From Hydrogenophaga sp. (GTDB lineage Bacteria; Pseudomonadota; Gammaproteobacteria; Burkholderiales; Burkholderiaceae_C), in NCBI RefSeq assembly GCF_030651625.1, contig NZ_JAUSCF010000022.1, positions 124,001-188,000 of the forward strand: DNA of 64,000 nucleotides, read 5' to 3'. A program made the translations under genes and the position numbers. Below are positions 49,825 to 58,280 of the stretch, piece by piece (position 1 is the stretch's first letter; each line of letters opens with the position of its first letter). The notes beneath the pieces were generated by a model that was given only the letters and a program-made list of their open reading frames with translations, made no database searches and was not told where the DNA came from.

Positions 49825-51374
49825 CAGAACTCCACGAAAACGCGCGGTACGTCGGCCTCGCTACCGATGCTGAACCCGCTGGCACGCACGCTGGCCAGAC
49901 GGGCAAACTCCAGGTCGGCAGGGAAGCTGGCATAAATGCGGTACAGCGGTTCGCCTGCGCACACCGCATCGCCCAGCTTGCGCAACAAATCCACGCCAGC
50001 ACCTTTGACCTTGGGCGCTCCCGCCAACCGCGCCACCTGTGCAATCTGCAGGTTGTCGATGCCGATGACAACGCCACTGTCGGTGGCCAGCACCTCCAGG
50101 GTGAGCACACCCAACTGCGGATGGTGATGATCGAACCCGCGCGTTCCCTGCGCCTTGATGATCGCCTGCATCTGTGCAAGCGCACGGCCGGAATCCAGAA
50201 TGTCACGCGCAATGCGAAAGCCATCGCCTCCGCGCACATCAGGACTGCATTCGATGATTCGGCCTGCCAGGCGCAGTGACTTCTGTCTCAGGTCGTCAGG
50301 GGCCTGCGGGTCGTTTTCGAGTACCTGCATCACATCGCGCGCCTCCAGCACCGGCCCCACACCACGGCCGATTGGCTGGCGCCCGTCGGTGATGACCACA
50401 TCCAGCGAAAGGTGCAGGCGCTGTGCCACGTATTCGAACAGGCGACGAAGCTTCTGCGCCTCGGGCATGGAACGCACCTTGGCCGTGGGACCGATCGGTA
50501 TGTCCAGCACCAGATGGGTCGCACCAGCAGCCACCTTCTTGGAAAGGATGGAGGCCACCATCTGCCCCGGCGAGTCGATGTTCAAGGGTCGCTCCACCGA
50601 GATCAGCACATCGTCGGCCGGCGACAGTTGCGCCGTGCCGCCCCAGGCCAGGCAGCCTTTGTGGTCGCGCACGATACCGGTGAGCTGCTCGAAAGGCAGC
50701 TCCACATTGGCCAGCACCTCCATGGTGTCGGCCGTGCCCGCAGGCGAAGTGATGGCACGGGAAGACGTCTTGGGAAAGACCAGGCCATAGGCCGCGACGA
50801 TGGGCACCACCAGCATGGTGGTCCGGTTGCCCGGAATGCCCCCGATGCAGTGCTTGTCCACCACCAGCGACTCGTGCCAGTCCAGCCGGCGCCCACTGGC
50901 GACCATGGCTTCGGTGAGAAAGTAGACCTCCTCGCGGTCAAGCTCGCTGCGGTTGCTGGCCACCACGAAAGCGGTCAGTTCGATCTTGGAGTACCGCAGG
51001 TCGGCGATGTCGCGAACGATGGCATGAAAGTCCTCACGGGACAGACGCTCGCCGTTGATCTTGCGAAACAGCGCGGGAATGGACTCCGGCGGCTCGGCCT
51101 GCGAGACCGAAGCGGGATGGCCGTTCGCCACCTCAAGCCTCGCAAACGCATCTTCAGAGACGCCGAGCTCGTCGCAACCGACGATGCTGGTGTCGTCCAC
51201 CACATTGAGCGTGGCCAGGATGCGCCGGCCGTTGGCCCGGATCTCAACCTTGGACAGCGCCTGAAAGCCCTCGGCCCGGTACACCGCGCAGTCTCGATGC
51301 AGGTAAGCCACATTCTCGTGGTAAGTGTCAATGGCCACCCGCCGCAGCGACAGGCTGGTTCCCGATTCGGGCAT
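49824..51374 (-). CDS. thymidine/AMP phosphorylase family protein
   Basis: 516 residues. An N-terminal double-psi-barrel-like domain (about 1-90) precedes a nucleoside phosphorylase type II body with [34 protein letters not shown] and [10 protein letters not shown]. The GIPGN variant and the extra N-terminal domain are typical of archaeal AMP phosphorylase rather than E. coli DeoA, so nucleoside 5'-monophosphates may be the substrate. The start at 51374 has GGAG nine bases upstream; ATG 51389 and 51434 are in frame. Coupled to the PRPP-synthetase-like gene. Confidence 0.8.
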   Translation of the reverse strand: MPESGTSLSLRRVAIDTYHENVAYLHRDCAVYRAEGFQALSKVEIRANGRRILATLNVVDDTSIVGCDELGVSEDAFARLEVANGHPASVSQAEPPESIPALFRKINGERLSREDFHAIVRDIADLRYSKIELTAFVVASNRSELDREEVYFLTEAMVASGRRLDWHESLVVDKHCIGGIPGNRTTMLVVPIVAAYGLVFPKTSSRAITSPAGTADTMEVLANVELPFEQLTGIVRDHKGCLAWGGTAQLSPADDVLISVERPLNIDSPGQMVASILSKKVAAGATHLVLDIPIGPTAKVRSMPEAQKLRRLFEYVAQRLHLSLDVVITDGRQPIGRGVGPVLEARDVMQVLENDPQAPDDLRQKSLRLAGRIIECSPDVRGGDGFRIARDILDSGRALAQMQAIIKAQGTRGFDHHHPQLGVLTLEVLATDSGVVIGIDNLQIAQVARLAGAPKVKGAGVDLLRKLGDAVCAGEPLYRIYASFPADLEFARLASVRASGFSIGSEADVPRVFVEF

Positions 51375-51446
51375 TTGTGGTGTCTCCATGGTCGACACAA
51401 TACACCGCGACTGATCGTGCGCGCTGGACTCCATACCAAGGCCAGC

Positions 51447-51527
51447 GCGGAACCGGCTTTGCCGGGCCGCTGCTGGCGCCCCCTTGAAGGGGGTGACGGC
51501 CCGCAGGGCCGGCGCGGGGGTGGACCA
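51447..51527 (-). repeat. stop-anchored intercistronic repeat, copy R4
   Basis: An 81-bp copy between the GntR regulator and the phosphorylase, starting 4 nt after the regulator stop. It keeps GCGGAACCGGCTTTGCCGGG and a CCCCCTT-type hairpin with a one-base change. Confidence 0.85.
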
Positions 51528-51531
51528 GTTC

Positions 51532-52251
51532 TTATCCGACCACCAGCCGCATCACCGGCATCACGCGCTCCGATTCGGCGCGCCGCTCCAGCGCCAGACG
51601 CATGTTCATCTGCGCCACTTCGGTGTGCTCCGCCGCCAGGGCCTGGGCGCGCGCGCCCTCACCGCGACGCATCGCATCAAACAGCATGTGGTGCTGGCGG
51701 TGGGCGTAGAGCATCCAGTCGCGGTCCATGGCCACCGTGCCCTGCATGGGCAGCATGGCAGACGCTGGCGCGAAGGGCAGCTTGTCATTCAGAGCCACGG
51801 CGCGTTGCAAGGCGCGGTTGCCACAGGCCTCCAGCAACAGTGCGTGAAAGCGGTCGTTCATGGCGGCGTAGGCCGCGTAGCTCTCCAGCGTGAGCGGGTT
51901 GTCAGCCAGCAGGCGGTCGCCTTCGTCTAGGCAAGCCTGCAGCTCGCCCTGGAGCTGGCGGGTCAGGCCGTGCTCTGCCACCAGTCGCGCCACCATGCCC
52001 TCCAGATGGCCACGCACCGCGATGGCATCGGTCACCTCCTGCGCGGTGAATTGACGCACCAGGTACTTGCCGGTGTCATTCGCTTCCACCAGGCCTTCCT
52101 GCTCCAGCGTCACCAGGGCCGCGCGCACCGGCGTTCGGGAGGCGCCCAGGCGCTCCGCGAGTTGCTGCTCGGCCAGGCGTTGACCAGGCTCAAACTGACC
52201 GCTGAGAATCAGATCGCGCAATTGCATCAAAACGGTGTCTTGCAGGCTCAT
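51532..52251 (-). CDS. GntR-family (FCD type) transcriptional regulator
   Basis: 239 residues. Winged helix with [46 protein letters not shown], here a canonical GntR recognition helix, followed by an FCD ligand domain ([46 protein letters not shown]). It is divergent from the Rieske oxygenase, so it probably controls the 52-57 kb catabolic genes. The ATG at 52251 is family-like; the open frame continues far upstream but over the opposite-strand gene. Confidence 0.88.
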   Translation of the reverse strand: MSLQDTVLMQLRDLILSGQFEPGQRLAEQQLAERLGASRTPVRAALVTLEQEGLVEANDTGKYLVRQFTAQEVTDAIAVRGHLEGMVARLVAEHGLTRQLQGELQACLDEGDRLLADNPLTLESYAAYAAMNDRFHALLLEACGNRALQRAVALNDKLPFAPASAMLPMQGTVAMDRDWMLYAHRQHHMLFDAMRRGEGARAQALAAEHTEVAQMNMRLALERRAESERVMPVMRLVVG

Positions 52252-52280
52252 GAAGCAAAATGTACACTGAATGGAGAAAA

Positions 52281-52290
52281 TGGTATACCG
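52281..52290. promoter_or_regulatory. candidate GntR operator
   Basis: TGGTATACCG contains the perfect palindrome GGTATACC (52282-52289), between the divergent GntR regulator and Rieske oxygenase starts, 30 bp from the first and 36 bp from the second. FCD-type GntR proteins usually bind such TnGTATACnA-like palindromes. Confidence 0.5.
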
Positions 52291-52326
52291 TTTGACCCCC
52301 AGCATCCGAACCTGCAAGGACGCCCC

Positions 52327-53760
52327 ATGAAAGCCGAACTCAATCAACGCCTCACCCAGGTCGGACCCGGCACACCGGGCGGTGAATTGCTGCGTCGCTA
52401 CTGGCAGCCGGTGGCACTGCTTGATGAATTCGACCCCGCACTGGACCCGCGCATGGCGGTGCGCCCGGTGAAGGCGGTGCGGATACTGGGGCAGGACTTC
52501 GTGCTGTTTCGCGATGCACAGGGCACCTTCGGCCTGCTCGACCGCGACTGCCCCCACCGTGGGGCCGATCTGGCTTACGGGCGCAATGAAGGCGACGGCC
52601 TGCGCTGTCCGTTCCACGGCTGGAAGTTCGACACCACTGGCCAGTGCATCGACACCCCGGCCGAACCAGCGGGCAGCACGCTGTGCACGCGCATCCGCCA
52701 GCGCAGCTACCCACTGGTTGAAAGGAGCGGTGTGCTCTTCGGCTGGATTGGCCCTGAGGGACAGACCCCTCCTCCCTTTCCCGATCTGGACTGTTTCGTT
52801 GCACCGGACACCCACACCTTTGCCTTCAAGGGGCTCTGGAACTGCAACTGGCTGCAGGCTTTTGAGGTGGGCATCGACCCGGCACATGCGTCGTACCTGC
52901 ACCGCTTCTTCAACGACGCCTCGCTGGAAGACAGCTATGGCAAACAGTTCCGTGGTGCCAGCGCAGGGGATGTGGGTGGCGAACGCTGGCCCATGACCCG
53001 GGTGATGCGCGAGTTCGGACAGCCCCAGATTTCCTTCACCAGCCAGCCCTACGGACTGCAGCTCACGGCTTTGCGACCCATGACCGAAGCCCTGACACAC
53101 GTGCGCATCACCAATGCGGTGTTTCCCCAGACCTTCGTGATCCCCCTGTCAGAAACCATGACCATCACGCAGATGCACGTGCCAGTGGACGACACGCACA
53201 ACCACTGGTTCGCCTTCTTCACCAGCTTTGCCGGCCCGGTGGACAAGTCGGCCATGCGCAACCAGCGACTGGATGCCGTCACCCTGCCCGACTACATCCC
53301 CAAGTCTGGCCGCCACAATCAGTGGGGCTTCAATCCCGAAGAACAAATGAATCGCACCTACCTGGGCATGGGCGAGGACGACATCAACGTGCACGACCAG
53401 TGGGCCTGCGAAAGCATGGGTGCCATTCAGGACCGCACACGCGAGCACCTGGGCACCACCGACAAGGTGATCATGGCCAACCGACGCCTGCTGCAACAGG
53501 CCATCGACGCTGTCGAACAAGGTGGCACCGCACCCGGCTTGGCCGACCCTGCACTGCACGACCAGATCGGTGGTCCCGACACGGTGGATGGCATCGCGCC
53601 CGCACAGGACTGGCAAGTCTGGTGGCAGGCCAGCGTGCGCGCCAAACGCGAGGGTGCACCATGGCGTTCGCTGCTGCCCGTTCGGGCTGGGCCGGCCGAA
53701 GCCCGTCCGCAGGTGGAGGCCAGCGCAGCGACAGAATCAGGGCAAAAGGCAGTGATCTGA
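52327..53760 (+). CDS. Rieske non-heme iron oxygenase, alpha subunit
   Basis: 477 residues. The Rieske [2Fe-2S] site is C75-x-H77 and C94-x2-H97 (CPHRGAD, CPFHGW); the mononuclear iron site is D184, H187, H192 in IDPAHASYLH. The N-terminal TPGGELLRRYWQPVAL resembles the phthalate-dioxygenase type, which works with an external reductase. A ferredoxin lies two genes downstream, no reductase is visible. The last 30 residues (PVRAGPAEARPQVE) come from a short repeat at 53677. AAGGA precedes the ATG by seven bases. The substrate is probably an aromatic or amine compound but not readable. Confidence 0.88.
   Translation: MKAELNQRLTQVGPGTPGGELLRRYWQPVALLDEFDPALDPRMAVRPVKAVRILGQDFVLFRDAQGTFGLLDRDCPHRGADLAYGRNEGDGLRCPFHGWKFDTTGQCIDTPAEPAGSTLCTRIRQRSYPLVERSGVLFGWIGPEGQTPPPFPDLDCFVAPDTHTFAFKGLWNCNWLQAFEVGIDPAHASYLHRFFNDASLEDSYGKQFRGASAGDVGGERWPMTRVMREFGQPQISFTSQPYGLQLTALRPMTEALTHVRITNAVFPQTFVIPLSETMTITQMHVPVDDTHNHWFAFFTSFAGPVDKSAMRNQRLDAVTLPDYIPKSGRHNQWGFNPEEQMNRTYLGMGEDDINVHDQWACESMGAIQDRTREHLGTTDKVIMANRRLLQQAIDAVEQGGTAPGLADPALHDQIGGPDTVDGIAPAQDWQVWWQASVRAKREGAPWRSLLPVRAGPAEARPQVEASAATESGQKAVI
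53677..53706. repeat. solo short repeat translated as Rieske C-terminal tail
   Basis: Variant of the repeat seen around meaB (CCGTTCGGGCTGGGCCGGCC, then GAAGCCCG), lying in the last part of the Rieske open frame. It is read as PVRAGPAEARP. Confidence 0.6.
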
Positions 53761-55235
53761 TGGCGTTCGCGGCACGCTGCGGCGTCCATTCGGCCGAAAG
53801 AGAAGCGGCCTGCCTGCATCTGGCCAAGCTGATCGAAGTCAGCGGCATTGAACTGGTGCGCATGGGCTGGTGCGACACCCACGGCATGCTGCGCGGCAAG
53901 ACGCTGACCGCCGCAGCCGCAATCCGTGCGCTGCGCGATGGCGTGGGCATGGTGGGGACGCTCATGCTCAAGGACACCGCCGATCGCACAGCCTGGAAGG
54001 TGTTTGAGCCCGACGGCGTGAGCGACCTGCCGGGCTTTGCGGGCGCGGCCAACCTCATGCTACTGCCCGACCCGGGCAGCTTCATCGCCTTGCCCTGGCT
54101 GCCCCGCACAGGCTGGCTGCGCTGCCAGCCCTGGTTTGGTGACGGTACGCCTGTGCCACTGGACACACGCCGCGTGCTGCAAGATGCGCTGGCCCGGTTG
54201 AACAGCGCAGGCTACGGCCTCAAAACCGGCCTGGAGGTGGAGTTTCACATCTACCGCATCACCAGCACCCGCCCCCAGCTCAACCCCGAACTCGCCGCCT
54301 GGCCCGGCCTGCCGCCCGACGTGGAAATGATCCACCCCGGCTACAACCTTCAGGCCGAAGCCATGATGGACATGGCCGACGAGCCCTTGCGTATCGTTCA
54401 GCACACCGCACAAGCCCTTGGCCTGCCCCTGCAGTCGCTCGAAATCGAACTCGGCCCCAGCCAGGTGGAGGCCGTGTTCGACGCCACCGACGCCATGACC
54501 GCGGCCGACCAGATGGTGCTGTTCCGCAATGGTGTGCGCCAGGCGCTGCGCCGAGCGGGCTACCACGCCACCTTCATGTGCCGCCCGCCGTTCCCCAACA
54601 TCATGTCCAGCGGCTGGCACCTGCACCAGTCGCTTCTGGATCTCGCATCTGGCCGCAACGCATGCGTGCGCGAGGCCGCTGCCCATGGCAGTGAACCGAC
54701 CGATGCCACGCACACCTTGTCGGACGCGGGCGCGCACTGGCTGGGCGGCCTGCTCGCACACGCGCGCGGCATGACCGCGCTCTGCACCCCGACCATCAAC
54801 GGTTTTGACCGCTTCCGCCCCAACGCGCTGGCCCCTCAGGCGGTGCTGTGGGGCCGTGACAACCGGGGCGCGATGCTGCGCGTGGTGGGCGCGGCAGGAG
54901 ACACCGCCACCCGCATCGAAAACCGCGTGGGCGAACCGGCCGCCAACCCCTACCTCTACATGGCCGCGCAGATTCATGCCGGGCTGGATGGTCTTGAAAG
55001 GTCGCTACAGCCACCGCGTGGCAGTGAAAGGCCGTATGGCGGTCAGGGCGAAAAAATCCCGAGCACGCTGGCTGAGGGCCTCGAGGCCCTCAAGGCCGAC
55101 GCCGCCTTGTGCGAGAGCCTCGGCCCCGACTTCGTGCGCTATTTCTGTCGCATCAAGCAGAGCGAAATCGACCGCTGCGCACAGGCGGAAGACCGGACCG
55201 ACTTTGAGCGTCGCGAATACTTTGCTCGAACCTGA
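53760..55235 (+). CDS. glutamine-synthetase-like ligase
   Basis: 491 residues of the GS type I/III superfamily, not housekeeping GlnA. Key parts: N-terminal GIELVRMGWCDTHGMLRGKTL, the first metal/ATP region EVEFHIYR, the conserved ELGPSQVEAVF, SGWHLHQSLLD with the His, and the ATP/ammonia region TPTINGFDRFRPN. Relatives glutamylate amines, such as gamma-glutamylanilide synthetase in aniline degradation or PuuA in putrescine use. Its start overlaps the Rieske stop by one base (TGATG), so the two are coupled, and an amine-containing substrate for the oxygenase is suggested. Confidence 0.85.
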   Translation: MAFAARCGVHSAEREAACLHLAKLIEVSGIELVRMGWCDTHGMLRGKTLTAAAAIRALRDGVGMVGTLMLKDTADRTAWKVFEPDGVSDLPGFAGAANLMLLPDPGSFIALPWLPRTGWLRCQPWFGDGTPVPLDTRRVLQDALARLNSAGYGLKTGLEVEFHIYRITSTRPQLNPELAAWPGLPPDVEMIHPGYNLQAEAMMDMADEPLRIVQHTAQALGLPLQSLEIELGPSQVEAVFDATDAMTAADQMVLFRNGVRQALRRAGYHATFMCRPPFPNIMSSGWHLHQSLLDLASGRNACVREAAAHGSEPTDATHTLSDAGAHWLGGLLAHARGMTALCTPTINGFDRFRPNALAPQAVLWGRDNRGAMLRVVGAAGDTATRIENRVGEPAANPYLYMAAQIHAGLDGLERSLQPPRGSERPYGGQGEKIPSTLAEGLEALKADAALCESLGPDFVRYFCRIKQSEIDRCAQAEDRTDFERREYFART

Positions 55236-55264
55236 CACCCTCCCCATTTCCCAGGCCAATCACC

Positions 55265-55588
55265 ATGATCCGCATCCGTTTCATCGCGACCGATCAATCC
55301 CACCAGGAGATTGAAACCTCAACCGACCAGAGCCTGATGAAAGCCGCCGTCGATGCCAATGTGAAGGGTATCGAAGCCGACTGTGGCGGCACCCTCACTT
55401 GCGCCACCTGTCACGTGATGGTGGACGCTTTCTGGTCCGCGAAGCTGCCCCCTGCCAGTTCCGACGAACGCGACATGCTCGACTTCGCCGCCAGCCCGGT
55501 GCAACCAACGAGCCGTCTGAGCTGCCAGATTCGCCTGACCCCTGAACTTGATGGCCTGGTGGTGCACCTGCCCGCATCGCAGCACTGA
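55265..55588 (+). CDS. [2Fe-2S] ferredoxin
   Basis: 107-residue adrenodoxin-like ferredoxin. The cluster ligands are C40, C46, C49 and C87 (CGGTLTCATC and LSCQI). It is 29 bp after the GS-like gene and is the probable electron donor to the Rieske oxygenase. The reductase must be encoded elsewhere. Confidence 0.9.
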   Translation: MIRIRFIATDQSHQEIETSTDQSLMKAAVDANVKGIEADCGGTLTCATCHVMVDAFWSAKLPPASSDERDMLDFAASPVQPTSRLSCQIRLTPELDGLVVHLPASQH

Positions 55589-55655
55589 CAATGCCGTCAG
55601 ACATCGGCACGCCTGCCGCCTGCTGCTTCTGATCTTGTCTTAACAAAGGAAACAG

Positions 55656-56351
55656 ATGGACTACCTTTTCCCGCCACCACCCGCAGTCGCCGTGCCCGTG
55701 CTCGGCCGCACCGAACGGTTCCCCGTGCACCGCGTGTACTGCGTGGGCCGTAACTACGAAGAACACGCCAAGGAAATGGGCTTCACAGGCCGTGAACCAC
55801 CTTTCTTTTTCCTGAAGCCAGCCGATACGGTGGTGGTGTGCGAGGCGGGTCAGACCGCATCCATACCCTACCCCAGCCTCACCAACAACCTGCACCACGA
55901 GATCGAACTGGTGGTCGCCATTGGCAAGGGGGGCAGCAACATCGCCGCAGGCCAGGCCCACGAGCATATTTTTGGCTACGCCGTCGGCCTGGACATGACG
56001 CGCCGCGATCTGCAGTCCGACATGAAGAAGCAGGGCCGGCCCTGGTGCATCGGAAAAGCATACGACCACTCCGCGCCCATCGGTCCGATCACGCCCGCTG
56101 CAGATGCGGGCGCCATCCACAAAGCGGCCATTGCGCTCACTGTGAACGGTGCAGATCGCCAGAGCAGCTCCATCGACAAACTCATCTGGAACGTGGCGGA
56201 AACCATCGAGCACCTGTCCAGGGCCTGGGAACTGCAACCAGGTGACCTGATCTATACGGGTACGCCCGAAGGCGTGGGGGCGGTGGTGAGGGGTGACACC
56301 CTGCACGGAATGGTTGAAGGTTTGACGCCCATCAAGGTACGGGTGATTTGA
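55656..56351 (+). CDS. fumarylacetoacetate-hydrolase family, fumarylpyruvate-hydrolase-like
   Basis: 231 residues. Starts with a short N-terminal segment then VHRVYCVGRNYEEHAKEMG, FFFLKPADTV, the metal site HHEIELVVAIG (Glu-x-Glu), and a later Asp in GYAVGLDMTRRDLQ; YTGTPEGVG closes the fold. The pattern resembles NagK fumarylpyruvate hydrolases of the gentisate pathway. AAGGAAA lies just before the ATG. It is 67 bp after the ferredoxin in the same cluster, so it could hydrolyse the ring-cleavage product, though no ring-cleavage dioxygenase is here. Confidence 0.85.
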   Translation: MDYLFPPPPAVAVPVLGRTERFPVHRVYCVGRNYEEHAKEMGFTGREPPFFFLKPADTVVVCEAGQTASIPYPSLTNNLHHEIELVVAIGKGGSNIAAGQAHEHIFGYAVGLDMTRRDLQSDMKKQGRPWCIGKAYDHSAPIGPITPAADAGAIHKAAIALTVNGADRQSSSIDKLIWNVAETIEHLSRAWELQPGDLIYTGTPEGVGAVVRGDTLHGMVEGLTPIKVRVI

Positions 56352-56554
56352 TTGGTCCCCCAGGGTTTTCCCCGGACTCCATCTCTCTATACTTCCATTT
56401 GAGTAAATTCATTTCACAAGAGTAAATCCACAATTTTCAGTCCAGCGACGCGTCTCCGGGTTTGACCTCTTTCCCGACGCCCAGCAAAACCGTTACCTTG
56501 GACGCAACGGGTACAGCAACGCCTTTCTTTGAACAACCACAGGAGATCCCGACC

Positions 56555-57601
56555 ATGATCCAACGCAGAACCCTGCTTCAGTCCGGTGCTGCCATCGCAT
56601 TGGGCGCCCCCGCCCTGGTGGGCTTTGCCCAGCAAAGCGTCACCCTCAAGTTCCACACTTTCATGTCACCACAGTCAAACGTGTGGCTCAACATGCACAA
56701 GGCCTGGATGGACAAGGTCGAGAAAGACTCGGGAGGACGCATCAAATTTGAAGCCTACCCTGCCATGCAGCTCGGCGGTTCGCCCGTGCAGCTGTTCGAT
56801 CAGGCGCGCGACGGCATCGTGGATGTGGTGTGGACGCTGCCCGGCAACACGCCCGGTCGCTTCCCGCGCATCGAGGTGTTCGAACTGCCGTTCATGATGA
56901 ACAACGCGGAAGCGACCTCCAAGGCCTATTGGGAATACGTGCATACCGTGGCCCAGGACGAATTCAAGGACGTGCAGCCCATTGCCCTGCAAGTGCATGG
57001 TCCAGGCATGTTCCACATGCGCACCAAGCAGATCAAAACGGCAGAAGACCTGCGCGGCTCCAAAGTGCGCGGCCCAACCCGCCAGATCACCAAGATGCTG
57101 GGCTATCTGGGTGCCACGCCCGTGGGCATGCCTCTGCCGCAAATCCCCGATTCGCTTTCCAAGGGGGTGATCGATGGTTGCGTGATTCCGTGGGAAGTGG
57201 TGCCGTCGGTCAAGGTGCACGAACTCACCAAATTCCACAGCGAGTTCGACCCCGCCGGCGGCGCCCTGTACACCACGACCTTTGTGATGGCGATGAACAA
57301 GAACAAGTACCACAGCCTGTCACCTGATCTGAAAGCCATCATCGACAAGAATTCCGGCATGGAGACCTCCGGCTGGCTGGGCAAGGTGCAACAAGGTGGC
57401 GACCCCGCCGGCCGCAAGGCGGCCGTGGATCAAGGCAACAGCATCTACACCATTGCGGCCGGAGAAGCCCAGGAATTCCGTCGCAAGGCACGCCTGGTCG
57501 AGGTGGAGTGGATGCAGGACATGGACAAGCGCGGCTTCAACGGCAAGCAGCTGTTCGACACCGCAAAGGCTTTGATCGAGAAACACGGCAAGAAGGCATA
57601 A
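56555..57601 (+). CDS. TRAP transporter solute-binding protein (DctP family)
   Basis: 348-residue periplasmic binding protein. A Tat-like signal (RRTLLQSGAAIALGAPALVG) is at residues 4-24, with a twin-Arg. The DctP domain has the features VTLKFHTFMSP, and the carboxylate-clamp Arg region LRGSKVRGPTRQITKMLGYLGATPVGMPLPQIPDSL. TRAP systems import organic acids. No DctQ/DctM membrane subunits follow, as a terminator lies directly behind. AGGAG is nine bases before the ATG. Confidence 0.9.
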   Translation: MIQRRTLLQSGAAIALGAPALVGFAQQSVTLKFHTFMSPQSNVWLNMHKAWMDKVEKDSGGRIKFEAYPAMQLGGSPVQLFDQARDGIVDVVWTLPGNTPGRFPRIEVFELPFMMNNAEATSKAYWEYVHTVAQDEFKDVQPIALQVHGPGMFHMRTKQIKTAEDLRGSKVRGPTRQITKMLGYLGATPVGMPLPQIPDSLSKGVIDGCVIPWEVVPSVKVHELTKFHSEFDPAGGALYTTTFVMAMNKNKYHSLSPDLKAIIDKNSGMETSGWLGKVQQGGDPAGRKAAVDQGNSIYTIAAGEAQEFRRKARLVEVEWMQDMDKRGFNGKQLFDTAKALIEKHGKKA

Positions 57602-57641
57602 GAAGCCGATAGCCTGAGGGCTTGCTTCAACCCACCAGAAC

Positions 57642-57667
57642 ACCGGGCCATGGCCCGGTTTCTTTTT
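57642..57667 (+). terminator. intrinsic terminator after the TRAP binding-protein gene
   Basis: Perfect 18-bp palindrome ACCGGGCCATGGCCCGGT (57642-57659) followed by TTTCTTTTT. It closes the catabolic cluster. Confidence 0.9.
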
Positions 57668-57697
57668 GGGGTCATCGCGGCCAGCTAAACTGCCCGC

Positions 57698-58252
57698 ATG
57701 ATTCGCCCCCCAGCCAAACACTGCCGCAATTGCGGAACCGCCGTCGAATTGCGACTGCCCGACGATGGCGATACAAAAACCCGCGCGGTATGTCCTGCCT
57801 GCCACACCGTGCACTACGACAACCCGCTGCTCGTCGTGGGTACAGTGCCGGTCTGGGGTGACGCTGGCCAGTACGTGCTGCTGTGCAAACGCAACATCGA
57901 GCCCCGCAGGGGCAAGTGGACGCTGCCCGCCGGTTTCATGGAGCTCAACGAGACCACCGCCGAGGGCGCGGCGCGTGAGACCGATGAAGAAGCCGGCGCC
58001 CGTTTCGAAATGGGCGGCATCTTCACGCTGATGAACGTCTCCCGCGTCGGACAGGTTCACATCTACTACCACGCGAAGCTCCTCAGCGACCACTTCCTGC
58101 CGGGTCATGAAACCATGGAAGCTCGCCTGTTCACCGAAGAAGAGATTCCCTGGGACGAAATTGCGTTTCGCACCGTGCGGGAAACGCTTGAGCACCACTT
58201 TGCTGACAGACGCCAGGGCCGTTTCGAATTTCACGCTTTTGATATCGCATAG
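57698..58252 (+). CDS. Nudix hydrolase with N-terminal zinc ribbon
   Basis: 184 residues. Residues 8-36 hold two CxxC pairs (CRNC, CPAC), a zinc ribbon as in NudC-like proteins. The Nudix box is GFMELNETTAEGAARETDEEAG, with the catalytic RETxEE pattern changed only in filler residues. Family members hydrolyse nucleotide-sugar, NADH-like or other diphosphates; the substrate is unknown. Confidence 0.88.
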   Translation: MIRPPAKHCRNCGTAVELRLPDDGDTKTRAVCPACHTVHYDNPLLVVGTVPVWGDAGQYVLLCKRNIEPRRGKWTLPAGFMELNETTAEGAARETDEEAGARFEMGGIFTLMNVSRVGQVHIYYHAKLLSDHFLPGHETMEARLFTEEEIPWDEIAFRTVRETLEHHFADRRQGRFEFHAFDIA

Positions 58253-58280
58253 CCGGCGTCTTCTGCAAGCCTGCTGAACC

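Noticed and set aside
52252-53100. Upstream extension of the second GntR regulator to 522 codons
   Set aside because: The extension lies opposite the Rieske gene and only the part from 52251 has the GntR winged helix.
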